Shown here: one piece after another, positions 37,901-49,882 of the stretch
How the letters are laid out: every line of letters starts with the position of its first letter
Position numbering within the stretch: the stretch's first letter is position 1
Assembly (NCBI GenBank): GCA_036417435.1
Contig: CM070899.1
Location: 315,001-379,000, forward strand
Direction: 5' to 3'
DNA length: 64,000 nucleotides
Origin: Inia geoffrensis
Lineage: Eukaryota; Chordata; Mammalia; Artiodactyla; Iniidae
Made by a program: the position numbers and the translations under genes
Notes under the pieces: model-generated
The model's input: only the letters and a program-made list of their open reading frames with translations
Told to the model about the DNA's origin: nothing
The model's database searches: none

Positions 37901-38337
37901 ACCACTGACAACCCCGCTATAAATTTCAGACATACCATTAGCGGCATGATCTCGAATTTACGTGCTTGCAGACTGAAATGCAGATGGAGAGGCCACATCC
38001 TCAGTGCCCACAGCGAGATGCGATGGAGCTGTGTTCTGCTCTCCAGCACCATTTACTTATATGACCTCAGGCACAGGCCCAGGACTCAGTGACCCTGGGA
38101 CTCGGGAGAGCTGCTCTCAGGTGGACTTTTCAAGGGAACCTGCTTCCTGAGGCGAGGACTTTCTTCTGACGATGACACCCACATACTCTGCAAGCCATTC
38201 ACTGTGAAGATTTACTTCCAAGAAACATACATGTTCTCTCACCCAGTGCAGTGGGAACTGTGTTCCCTGAGCTCCAATGTCACTGGCTATGACAGGGAGA
38301 GTTAGAAATGAACACTTCTAGAAGGAGTGAGTCTGTG
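34994..38337. other. Intergenic amplicon sequence, unit C
   Basis: No gene recognised; parallels 8429-11781. Confidence 0.5.
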
Positions 38338-38488
38338 CACTGTGACCAGGTCACCTGCCCAGCATGTTGGAGTCCTGAGGAGCTTCCAGGAGCTGTCTGT
38401 TCTTAGACCTTGCTAGCCCTGGGGATTCCTCAGTGTCCACCCGCAAGGAAGGAGCCCTGAAGCTCGCGGTGTTCCTGCAGGCACTCAG
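38338..38488. promoter_or_regulatory. Highly conserved 151-bp island, unit C
   Basis: Two differences from units A and B (CAATG to CAGTG, and GACACTC to GGCACTC near the end). The palindrome CAGGTCACCTG is at 38347-38357. Confidence 0.5.
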
Positions 38489-39134
38489 CTGTGCACAGGA
38501 AACGGGCACGTCAGGCTACTGGCCATGTCAGCAGTGCTGGGATCCATGACCATCTCAGCAAGAATGACCACCTTGTCCACAAAATACACGGTGTGTTCAG
38601 TTGTTAAGAATAAATCCACCTCCAGAGCAACTCTTGATAACATTTAAACTGTTTCAGGTGAAGAAATGTTCACCCAAGTTACGGGAAACACGAAGTCTGT
38701 TGTGAATTATGATAAACATTAAATTTTACCTCACTCTGTCTGAATTCAATGTGATTATTACATGTATGGTTTGTCTCAAATACTTGCGCATCCAGGAAAT
38801 AAACATGAGGTAATGCAGAAAAGAGAAAACAGAGTCTGTGTCTGACATCTTGGCGCACCCTGAATGTTTGCTGGGTATTTATGTGAAATATATACATCCA
38901 TGGGATTAAAGTTTATTCTGCAAATCTGCTGTTAATCCTTGAGCACAGCTGATTCCCTGACTCGCCCTGCAGCATCATTTCATTCCTGGACACAGAGTCA
39001 CCCAGGCAACAGGAGGGGACCCAGGTGGGGGCTGAGTTCTCTGAAAGCACAGTCAGCACCGTCCTCAGGTGGAGCCCCAGGGACTGGGACCTCCCTTCAC
39101 TACTTTCCGATTTTTATAGACTGATCCCTCCCAT

Positions 39135-39142
39135 ATGCAAAC
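39135..39142 (+). promoter_or_regulatory. Variant octamer, clan II V promoter, unit C
   Basis: ATGCAAAC, 108 bp before the ATG. Confidence 0.75.
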
Positions 39143-39250
39143 ATCCCCTTATGTAACAAGGTAAAAACAAAGGACCTGTTCACTTAAATTCGGGTTTCTC
39201 CTCATGCTTGAAGAGACTTTCTGGGCTCCATGAATCTCATCCGCAAGAAG

Positions 39251-39684
39251 ATGAATCCACTGTGGTTCCTCCTCTTCCTGGTCTCAGCTCCCAGAGGTGA
39301 GTGTCTCCGGGATTCAGACGTGAACACATGGGGCAGCTGCATCTGAGCCCATGAGTGACCGTGCTTCTCTCTGTCCACAGGTGTCCTGTCCCAGGTGCAG
39401 CTGCAGGAGTCGGGACCCAGCCTGGTGAAGCCCTCACAGACGCTCTCCCTCACCTGCACTGTCTCTGGATTCTCATTAAGCAGCTATGGTGTAGCCTGGG
39501 TCCGACAGCCTCCAGGAAAAGGCCTGGAGTGGGTTGGTGTGATGGGTTATAGTGGAAGCACGTATTATAACCCAACTCTTAAGTCCCGGCTCAGCATCAC
39601 CAGGGACACCTCCAAGAACCAAGTCTACCTATCGCTGAGCAGCCTGACAACTGAGGACACAGCCGTGTATTACTGTGCGAGAGA
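39251..39684 (+). CDS. IGHV: Clan II heavy-chain V segment, unit C
   Basis: Leader exon 39251-39296 ([15 protein letters not shown]); V exon 39381-39684; mature [16 protein letters not shown] from 39392. CDR1 core is SSYGVA, FR2 [17 protein letters not shown]2 MGYSGST then [10 protein letters not shown]3 reads RDTSKNQ, where the other three copies have SKSQ, and the end is YYCARD, the commonest V ending, while A, B and D have YYCG. Frame, cysteines and RSS are intact. It is an apparently usable gene next to a dead IGHV3. Confidence 0.97.
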
Positions 39685-39723
39685 CACAGTGAGGGGAAGT
39701 CAGTGTGAGCCCAGACACAAACC
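39685..39723 (+). other. 23-bp-spacer RSS, clan II V unit C
   Basis: CACAGTG 39685-39691, 23-bp spacer, ACACAAACC 39715-39723. Confidence 0.97.
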
Positions 39724-39744
39724 TCCCTGCACGGAGGCCCGTAA

Positions 39745-39759
39745 CCACCAGGTGGCAGG
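39745..39759 (+). promoter_or_regulatory. CTCF-like site, clan II V unit C
   Basis: CCACCAGGTGGCAGG, 54 bp after the heptamer. It differs from the unit B and D forms yet still fits the CTCF core (CCNNNAGGTGGCAG). Confidence 0.65.
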
Positions 39760-40456
39760 CAGGACCCACCAATTACATGGCTGAGGCCTGGGGCAGCTGC
39801 AGATAAGGGCCGGGAGGGAATTCTTGTTAGAACCTGTGCTTTCCGTCTTCCTACCCAGGACCTCTACCAGAGACGCTGTTCTGTATCCTAATGTTTCATC
39901 GTTGTGCATTATGAAGTGTCTAGAAAATTTTGTGTGCATGTACATATTTGCTTAATTTTTATTTTTATTATAGTTGTGTATATATATATATATATTCATA
40001 TGCACAGACACATATAATACTCAAGAATTAAGGTTGTTTTTCATTTCTTTATTTACCTTGTTCTCAAAGGAGCTCAGAACACCCCTGCGGCTCACCATAA
40101 TGTTCAATATGAGCCTGAACTTTGTGAAACTTGTATATATCCTGAGAGTGCACATGAGACTTTTAAACAGTATTAATTGTTGTTTTGTTTTTTTAGATGT
40201 GGAAGGAAGAGACACACCGTCCTGCTTTCAGGCAACCTGCACAAGCATTCTTAATTCTGCATCAGGCACTGTTATAGACTCTAACGCCAGCGCCCTCCAA
40301 TACTGCACATGCAATTATCCTCATTATTCACAGATTCCATATCTGTAAATTCACCTACTTCTAGCTTTTATGAGCACCCCAAAATAAATACTGTCATTTT
40401 GTGGCCATTCACGGACATTTACAATGGAGCTGTTTGTTTGAATCACGCAACACACA

Positions 40457-40487
<31 letters not shown>

Positions 40488-40891
40488 TCCCAGCTGAGGT
40501 CAATCAAGGTGATGCTCTCTTTTCTGATTTCAACTTCCGCCCTGTAATTGAGCACTTTCTAGGCTCAAATCAGTGTCATGCATTTCACACTTCCGTGATT
40601 CTTGGCAATTGTTTAAAGAAGTCCCAGGCATAAGGATGAGGAAGAGTCTAGTGTCCCTACCCACAAATGGCTGTGAGTGGACTTAGGGAAAATATACATG
40701 AGAGATCAGCTTCATTCAGACATGAGTTATATGGCCATGGGTGGTGAAAACGATACTGTTTCCAATATAAAGTTCATCCAAAACCTGAAGAGAAAACTCG
40801 CTGCTGCATATGAGATGCAGCTTTGGAAACTTGGCTTAATTCCAGATACAGCCTGGCAAGTGGGGGCTTATGGCCAAGAAGACGGTGGGGT
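39760..40891. other. 3' flank of unit C with CA microsatellite
   Basis: Non-coding, with a TA run near 39979-39994 and a CA repeat at about 40459-40486. Confidence 0.65.
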
Positions 40892-41747
40892 GGAGTGGAC
40901 TGGAAATTATTAACAGAAGAAATACAAGCTAAGGGGATTCTGGTTACATAGACTCAAAAGGATTCTTGCAAAAGGGAGACCAGGGTGATCAGATACCATG
41001 TGGTTGATAGGAGGATTCACGGCTTTGATCAAACACTGCGGGTGATCTGAGTTCAACGGTAGGGGATTTTCATTATTCTGACTTAACCGGGCTCTTGACA
41101 AAACCTGGCCATGCACATATAAACACAGAAGCCCACAGGTCAAGACTAGTTGAGAAGAGAATTACAAGGAGCCTGTTGGCTAAGGGGTGGTCAGGGGTGT
41201 TTGTCACACTTAAGAAGAGGAATAATGAACAGGCAAGTAAAGCAGGGATGCACACAGACACACAGAGAAAAGACCATCTGAGGACTCAGTGAGAAGAGTT
41301 CCATCTGCAAGCAACAGAGAAAGGCCTGAGAAGGACCCAAACCTGCTGACACCATGACCTTAGACTTCTAGCCTCCAGGCCTGAGAGGAATCCATTGCTG
41401 TTTTTTAATCCACTTAGTCTGTTATTCTGTAATGGCCACACTAGCCAATTAGTACACCTATAATATAGACGCAGATAGACATATATGGAAATGTAAGTAT
41501 CGTATTGAAAAGAAACATCACCCATTCTTCAGAGGTGACATGAAGCTGGGTCCACCCTGGATCTCAGCCAGCACCCTCCTCCACAGCCCTAGAGAAGGAC
41601 CAGCCATGACCATCTTTATATGGAAACATGCTTCCCACCTGCACATCACACCCAGGCTCAAGGGGAAAACACAGCACCTGTGCTACTCACAGTCAGGGGT
41701 CTCATCTTCACTGACATAACTCTCTGAAAGTCAAAGCATTAATCAAA
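40892..41747. other. Unit D 5' flank upstream of the dead V
   Basis: Near copy of 1-857; no gene or octamer seen. Confidence 0.6.
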
Positions 41748-41753
41748 ATGAAC

Positions 41754-42177
41754 ATGAAAATCCTCTGGTCATCCCTCCTCTTGCTGACATCCCTCAGCTG
41801 TGAGCATCTCCTGTGTCTGAGAAAGGTGGAATTATGGGATGACATCTGTGATATGGGTGTCTCATTGTTTCTCCGCCCCAGGCGTCCTGTCCCAGGTGCT
41901 GCTGCAGGCATCGGGCCCAGGACTATTGAAGACCGTCTCCCTCACCCGCTCAGTCTCTGGATTCTCCATCACAAAGAGTGCTGACTGCTGGGACTGGATC
42001 CCTCAGCCACCGGGGAAAGGGCTGGGGTGACTGGGGTGATTTGTGTCTGGGAATAGCACAGCATACAAGATGTCTCTCCAGAAATGACTCTCCACCTCCA
42101 GAGACACCTCACAGTTTTCCCTGCAGCTCAGCTCCGTGATGGCCTAGGTCACAGCCCTGTGTTACTGTGCCAGGAGG
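41754..42177 (+). pseudogene. Clan II IGHV pseudogene, unit D
   Basis: Best-preserved copy of the relic. Its leader exon 41754-41799 (MKILWSSLLLLTSLS) has the full 46 bp, so the 9-bp leader deletion in A and B is derived. The V exon starts at 41882. It shares the shortened FR1 (LLKTVSL) and the FR2 TGA (42028-42030). In addition the first Ig cysteine codon has become arginine (LTRSVS). Its 3' end 'TTACTGTGCCAGG' is closer to a normal V end than the A and B copies. Confidence 0.9.
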
Positions 42178-42213
42178 TTCAGTGAGAAGTCAGGGCGAGT
42201 CCAGACACGACCC
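42178..42213 (+). other. Degenerate RSS of the dead V, unit D
   Basis: TTCAGTG heptamer, 20-bp spacer and ACACGACCC nonamer (42205-42213), the same as A and B. Confidence 0.8.
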
Positions 42214-42234
42214 TCCCTGCAGGGGCCGTTCCAA

Positions 42235-42249
42235 CCACCAGGGGGCGCT
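42235..42249 (+). promoter_or_regulatory. CTCF-like site after the dead V, unit D
   Basis: CCACCAGGGGGCGCT, identical to unit A and at the same 51-bp offset from the heptamer. Confidence 0.7.
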
Positions 42250-42373
42250 CAGTGTCATCAGGAAACAAGAGGGCCCATTTCAGGGCAGATGCAGATGTCA
42301 TGGAGGAATTTTCTCTTAAAACTGTGGTTTCTCCCCTGGATCATTGCCGCCCCTGCAGCCTCCATCCGTAATA

Positions 42374-42533
42374 ATCCCAGGGAGAGACAATCCTGGTGGC
42401 CCAGTGGGTGGTAAGGCTCTGAGCTCCCAATGCAGGGGGCCCGGGTTCAATCCCTGGTTTGGTAAATAAATCCCCTATATATGTCACAACTAAGAGTTTG
42501 CATGCCACAACTAAGAAACAATAATTCCAGGGA
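42374..42533 (+). mobile_element. CHR-type tRNA-derived SINE, unit D
   Basis: Same insertion as at 1485, with direct repeats AATCCCAGGGA-like (about 42374-42383) and ATTCCAGGGA (42524-42533). Confidence 0.72.
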
Positions 42534-45500
42534 ACTTTCTTGTCACTAAACTTGAGACATTTTCCATGGAGTCAGGCTTGTCTGTCTTTCTCCATCTATC
42601 TTTGGAAGAGCCGCACAGAAATATTTCTCCATTACACCTTTATTTGAAGATTAAGTCACTACTTTCTGTTATTAGTTGTCAAGTTTTTAATCATTTAATG
42701 ACATATATAATTTTTCCTGTTCAACTTTAAATCTGCTTTCCACCATCAGATGGATTTCCAATTCCTCTCGTCCTGACAATCTCTCCAGTCCTGTCTGATA
42801 CAATGCCTTTCGCTTGCGTAGTATGAGTCATTTTGATGTTCAGAAATTGATGTCCATATAGCACTGCAGGCATTTTCTGCTCAGAGGACCTTTGGAAATG
42901 CCAGAACACAGGTTGTGCTGTAACATGTGGGCTGTGTTTCCTGTACCTTTTTATCTAGTGTGGAGAGTGATAATAGATAATTAGATAAAACAGAGAGATA
43001 GATAAAAGGGAACAGAAACAAGTATATCCTAATCGTATGGAAAATAACCATAAAAACTGACTACATAATCCATTTTTAGGGAGTTGTAAAGGCTCAAAGG
43101 CGTAAAGATGATACAAGCACCCATATGAAGTTATTTGTATAAACATAAATATTCAAACAATATCTGTAAATACTCTTCTAGCTCACTCCTCAATCCCATG
43201 GTAAGTGTCTGGTTTTCTCTCTAAGAAATAGACAAATATATTCCAACTGGCGGCCATTGGCATCCCTTCCAGCAAGCGGATGAGGGGCCTTTTGCTCTAC
43301 ATCATCCCCAGTATTTGAATTTCTTATTATTTTGTGCTTTAAGCGTTGTAATAAGTGAGTAGCAATATCTCATCATCGTGATATTTTATGTTTCCTTAAT
43401 GAAGAATCTTGTTCAAACCTTTATCTCTTCTTTGTGGAAGTATCTTCTGATCACTGGCAAAATGTTCATTTTCTGTTACTGTTGTTGAGCTGTGAATTTG
43501 CTGTATATTCATGGTACAAGTCCTTTATAAATATGATATTAGAAAGCACATTCTCCTAGTCTGTGCCTAATTCCACTATCAGTGAAGTTGTTGTTACTGT
43601 TGCTGTTGTTTTCAGGACAGAATTTTTAATAGATACAGAAAAATTACAAATTTATTTTATGAATGATGTTGGGAATACGATACCTAAAAATTCATCATGA
43701 AACTCAAGTACACTCTTTAATTCCTACCACGTCCCTACGCCAGGCCACATTCTGGGATGGAGGGTTAAATGCACCTTCTTGAAGGGAGGATGACCATGAT
43801 GAGGTTCCTGAAGTTATTCCTTAAGGGAGATTTATCCTACCTTCCCCATCAGATAAATTTATTCACTCTCTTTATATAAGTATGAATCAAGATATTTATT
43901 TCATACCTTGTGTTAAGGTTATATACTAAGGCATTGTCTTTGCGTCTGTAATTGTTACAGCTTGTCACCCACAAAGAGCTCTTTCACATTGTCTCCTGTA
44001 TCCTCTTTGCAGGCACCCATCCATTTGTGTGAACACTTCCTTACTTTCTGGTGCCACAAGAGTCTGCAGGATAGCCATATGTATTCTCTTCTGTGGCCCT
44101 GGAATTAGCCATGCCTCAGATGAGTCGTAGATCCTTTTCTGGAGAATAGCATTAGCAACCAGAAGAGTTGGCATTAGGACACTAACGCTGGTGTCCTGTC
44201 CACTGGAGGCACTGCCTATAGATCCTATAAGGTAATAGACCTTGGAAATATATCTGTGTGCTCTACCCCATGTATACACACACAAGTCTGCCACTATCTC
44301 TGTATCTCACCTTCTGTCCTCTGTTAAGGTAAATGTGAGACAATTCTTACATCTCCAATCCTAGTGAAACATCACATGGGTAAATCCAGCCTTTCCCCCT
44401 TGCTTGTCTGTTACTTTCCATCCAACAGTGAGAAGCCTGGCTCCATCGATGCCGTCCAGCTACCAATTGTTCAACTCCACATGCACAGTAGTAACTGAAG
44501 GCTTAGCCTGATTCCTGATGGAAATACCATTAACCACCAGGCTCTAGTGCTTACGTGCAGTGGCTTAGAACTTAGCCTTCAGACTCCACTCATTTCCAAA
44601 GTCACTTAGGTCAAAACCTATTTTCCCACCTTCTTCAGACATGTTAATTCATAAATTCACTATAATATTAGGTATCATCTATACAGTGTGCATCGTTCCA
44701 TCCTTGAGTCTTCGACTTATAAGTAAAATTTATATTCAATAAGGTTCACTCTTTCTGCTATTACTTTATATATTTTGACACGTTCATAGTACAATGTTTC
44801 CCCCACTGCGATTTCATAGACAAGAATTTCACTATCCTTAAATATTACCTATGTTTCACATATCAAACATCTTCTCCCAAATTCCTGCTAAATGCTCATC
44901 TGCTTGCTTTATATAGAGACTGAAGTTTTCCCCAATGTGAAATAGGTGAAATTGAACGTTTTCAGACCGAATTATAAATAGCAATATGCATTTAGGATTT
45001 CTTCATGTAAATTCATTGTATAATAGTTTAATATTGAAATTGCTGAATACAATTCCACAGCATGGATACATCACGCATCGTTTATGTACTAATTTATGGA
45101 AGAACGTATGTGTTGCTTCCATTTTTTCTCAGTTGTAAATGAAGAGACCACAATAATTCATGGGCAGTAGATGATGGAGATATAAGTTTCAAATCAGTTA
45201 TGTAAATATTACGAGCATGACGTCTGTGGTCTTACATTAAGCTCTGTCTAGGTGTGTAAGTGACTGCGCGGAGGAAGGGCTCTGATGCAGAGACCACTCA
45301 GCTGTCCCAGGCATTGTGCTGAAAGGAAGTCACCGCCCAAGCAATGTCTACAAGAGGTGGACCCAAGGCCCAGCCCTCAGACCCGGCTGAGCCCCCAGCC
45401 TACAGTCAGGGTTACCCTCCCTCACACGTGAGTGTGCATCACAGGAGCAGGTCCTGCAGCTGAACTTGAGCCTCTCACAGCGACCCTGCATGGGGCAGGG

Positions 45501-46300
45501 TGGGCTTCTCCTCCAGTCCCTCCCTAAGCAGAGACAGTGAACGAAATAAAGAGCTGCTGTCAGTGTAAACTGTCAAGGGTTGTGGCAGGGTTTTGTGCGT
45601 CAGTCAGCACCTGGAACATTACTATTCATTTCCGCATGCGATCGTATTTCACTATTTCATATGTGATAAATATATGGCACAGTGGGACGGGATGAGGGGA
45701 CAAAGGTCACACTGTGAGCTGAGATGCTATGAAAAAGTGCAGATCCAAGACCAGGGCCAAGGTCCTCCTCGCCAGGATGAAGGAGGACCTAACAGCTCAG
45801 GCAGGAATCCTGGACTGTCCCAGGTAGGAAGACCCACCTGTGTGGATAGAGAGGTAACACCATCTGACTCACACTTTAGCAGGACCACGCTGACACTGGC
45901 GAGGTAGCTACTTAGGAGACGTTGGGACACTATTACAGCCTGACTACACTGAACCTCAAGGCATCCATTTCTAGTTTAATCTTGTAGAAGTTTCTATTCC
46001 ATTCAGCCGCCTATGTCAGGATTAATACTCTTATTCTTTGTTATTCTGTGAGGACTTGTCTCTCTCCAAGATTTAAATTTGTTGCTCCCTTAGTTCTCTA
46101 ATTATCTGATACATTGGTGAGATTTTGATAATGTGCAACTTGCCCCGTTTTCAGGCTGTTTTCAGATCATTAAGTAAGAAGAACTTTCTCAGCTTCTCAT
46201 CTCTGTGCATCTCCAAGACGAGCATCAGCTTTACTGTAACACCCAGAACCTGGAAGCAGTTCCAGTATCACACATCAGCTTAATAAATAAGCCAATCATG
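42534..46300. other. Spacer between dead V and the young SINE, unit D
   Basis: Complete version of the spacer: it holds both the segment lost from B and the segment lost from A (about 44753-45133). No gene seen. Confidence 0.6.
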
Positions 46301-46520
46301 CTATGATCATTCTTTTTTTTTTTTTTTTTTTTTGTACGCGGGCCTCTCGCGCTGCGGAGCACAGGCTCCAGACACGCAGGCCCAGCGGCCACGGCTCACG
46401 GGCCCAGCCACTCCACGGCACGTGGGATCCCCCCGGACCGGGGCGTGAACCCGTGTCCCCTGCACCGGCAGGCGGACTCTCAACCACTGCGCCACCAGGG
46501 AACCCCTATGATCATTCTTT
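46301..46520 (-). mobile_element. CHR-2-type cetacean SINE, unit D
   Basis: Antisense tRNA-Glu-derived SINE. It starts with poly-T (the reverse of its poly-A tail) and ends with the complement of the tRNA head (reading 'ccctggtggcgcagtggttg' on the minus strand). It is flanked by a perfect 15-bp target-site duplication CTATGATCATTCTTT (46301-46315 and 46506-46520). The empty site is visible at the same place in A, B and E. The body type is abundant in cetaceans. Confidence 0.92.
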
Positions 46521-47442
46521 AAATACAACCTGCTATTAAAACCAGGATTCTTGATACACACAAAAACATGATAGTATTCACAACTATTTGTGCTGAGTAA
46601 AATAAGCCATAATAATATATATATATATTTTTTGTTTTGATCATATATAATGTTCTCACTTTTATAAATTCTAGAAAATGAAAAGTAACCTAAAGTAACA
46701 AGGGATGATCAACAGTGATGTGGGGACAGGATGGACGATAAGAATGGACAGGAAAGACGAAACCCAGAAACTCCTGAAAATAATGAGAGGAAGTGATTTG
46801 TTCTCTCCCGATAATACTGATGCCTCCGGCAGTATTTATCAGAGTGTTCATTCTGAGTGTGTGCACTTTATTATATGTCAAGAACCTCATTAAAGTAATT
46901 ACAAATAAAGAAAGGCATGACTTGGGAGGGAAGGAGTGAAGGGAAGATACTGAAACATAAGAGACTCTTGAAAATACTTCTCATCAACACTGACCCCCTC
47001 CATACATTTTAGGTAAACACGAGAAGAGAGCAAAGTCATCATGACCTCATTACAGGAGGGGGATCTGCAAACCTCACCCCGCAACTCCAACTCTGTCCTC
47101 TAGTAGGTTCCAGGGAGCAGCCTGGCGCAGAGCTCAGGTGCCGATGCTGGATCTCATGGTCACCCCTTGTTTCTCCTTGGACACTACCCACACCCTCCAT
47201 TCCTCTGGGTGTAGTTTACACCTCTAATATGAGGGTAACAATGACAGCTACATCACAGGATGTGTGTGCATATGTAAAATGACATATAGGTCCTAAGTGT
47301 TTACTCTGGAACAATCACAGAATGAAAGCTATATTTCCCAAATGATATCAACACCACAAAATCCAAGACCCTCACACCTACTCTGAGACCCTGCCCTTTC
47401 TGATGACATTCAATGACATAGCCTCTTATATACTAGAAGGTC
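46521..47442. other. Upstream region of IGHV3, unit D
   Basis: Nearly identical to unit E (about 60370-61290) and less like A or B. A TA run lies near 46613-46627. No gene seen. Confidence 0.6.
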
Positions 47443-47475
47443 ATGCAAATAGGGTCCTTCCTCTGCTGATATAAA
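47443..47475 (+). promoter_or_regulatory. IGHV3 promoter: octamer and TATA, unit D
   Basis: ATGCAAAT 47443-47450 and TATAAA 47470-47475. Confidence 0.9.
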
Positions 47476-47568
47476 GCAGCCCCAGCCCTGAACCGGCAGC
47501 TCTGGGAGAGGAGCTCCAGCCCGGGATTCCCACGTGCTCCATTCAGGCTTCAGGACAGAACACTCACC

Positions 47569-48066
<498 letters not shown>

Positions 48067-49121
48067 TCCTTGCAGGGAGACGGGGGGTCATGCAGGGGGC
48101 ACTCAGGACACACGAGTGTATGCTTCATCCCCAGGAGCAGGTGCAGATGGTAGTTAAGGGCTGCTTCCCTCTAAGGGTCTGGGGTTTCCTCTCCATATAG
48201 CAGTTTTCCCTGGGGAACCTCTCTGAACTCATCCATGGTTCTTTACTTACACATGCAGTCTCTCAATTAGAAACACTTTTCGAAATAGGGGGAAAAATGT
48301 CATATATGAAAGGCAGAGGCTCAATGTTATATATTCAGGTGTCCCCATGTATAAATCTTGTCTAAACTGACCCCTTTCAAAACTATCCAGCGGATGCATA
48401 AAGAGTTGAACACACTCTTCCTTCCTCATTATGATCTCTCAGCCCTGCCCTACTGTGAACCAGCTGTCCCGGCCAGGATGCTGGCTGTTGACCTGCCTGC
48501 TAACCTCTTCCATGAGAAGCATAAATGCGCTGAGCAGCCCCGGATCCTCAGTGGGTCGCTGGGAAAGATGCCAGTTAGAGGGGACATGGGTGGGGTTGTT
48601 TCTACATGTGCTCCTTGCTTCGAGGCCCAAGAGAATCCCTACATGCTATACAAGACCTGCATCCTGTTCTACTGTGCAGTTTATTTTATGTCAAATATTC
48701 ATTGTCAAAGCTATTACCAATAGATACATATGTATTTGGTTGGGAAAGTTTAGAGTCAGGTGGATAATAACATGAATTTTCAGAAGCTGATGAAAACAAA
48801 TCTCTTCTCCTTTCTTCACCGCAGCATCTCAGGTGAGCACTAAAATGCAGGAAAGCCCCACAGCTCCTCATTCCAGGAAGAGTCCTGCAGCCTCACTATG
48901 CAAGCCCACCTCTGTCCAGGAACCCCTGCAGGAGCGACCATAACCAGGGTGGAGAGGCCCAGGCCTCAACCGGAGGTCTCACTGTGTCCTGATGTGTGCT
49001 CTCTAGCACACTGCCTGCCAAGTCCAGGCTGCAGTTTAGCTTCACATCTATAAGATGCAGGCAAACCGATACCTACATCACATTCTTGCTGTGCATATGT
49101 AGAAACAAAATAATGAGTCCC
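48067..49121. other. 3' flank of IGHV3, unit D
   Basis: Amplicon sequence like 6606-7665; no gene seen. Confidence 0.5.
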
Positions 49122-49882
49122 TGAGTGTTGGGGTCCAGGTTAGGCAACCCTAAATGTGCCTCCAAGTGACTTAAGACAGAGCCCACTACAGGGACACTCT
49201 GGATTTCCTCCCTGTCACCCTGAAGCGAGAAATAAACCTCCCATGTGAAAGGTGCTCTCCCCCATTTACACGTGGAAGTGAAACGGTCCTTCACCTCATG
49301 CTCTCCACCTGCCTTTTTTCTGTAGAAAAAATTTAGCCACAGAATAAGTTTAATCAGTGAAGTGAGCAAATGCAGAAAGAAAGGAAATGTCTCCAATAAG
49401 ACTAAATAATAATAGTTTGGTCATTAAACAAATAAAGGACCTTTAGTTCCTCCTCAAGGGCTATAGATAATATTCTTGTCCAAGTCCCATGAGGCGTCGT
49501 ATAGATACTGAAACTCCCACCAGGAGGAAGAAGTTAACTCCATGATGACCAGACTGTAACCACGACATAAGCTGCCACAATTGCAAGAACTGGCCTCAAA
49601 GAAATGGGAACAAAGCGACCCTGCAACTGAAGATTAACTCTACTTAAAACAATCAAGATGAGGCTGATCAGACCACCACGTGACCAATTGCAATCGGACT
49701 GTCAGAGTTGACTCTGCCGTTTCTGTCTGTAGCTCCTCCTTCCGCCTATAAAAGCCCTTTCCCACAGATTCTCAGTGCGGGGTGACCTTTGGAGAGAAGT
49801 CTGTCCCTCACCTCCGGGTCCAGGGAGCCAAAATAAAGCAAACTTTCCTTTCTAACAACTTTTCCTCTTTATTGGCCTTTCA
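49122..49882 (+). mobile_element. LTR-like element, unit D
   Basis: Counterpart of 7666-8428 with TATA 'gcctataaaagccc' and a downstream AATAAA. Very close to the unit B copy. Confidence 0.45.

Larger units (their letters stand above)
27949..40891 (+). repeat. Tandem IGHV amplicon, unit C (rearranged)
   Basis: Third copy, about 12.9 kb. The dead V and its CTCF-like site are missing: homology breaks near 28622 and resumes near 28714 with a short unrelated filler. Homology breaks again near 29058, where retroviral and then L1 sequence run to about 32747, replacing the part of the unit that should hold the IGHV3 promoter and leader exon. From 32748 the unit continues normally to a clan II V gene at 39251-39684. 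Confidence 0.88.

Noticed and set aside
46316..46505. Functional tRNA gene in the SINE head
   Set aside because: The tRNA-Glu-like sequence is the SINE promoter region; it cannot fold into a full tRNA and is flanked by a target-site duplication and poly-A.
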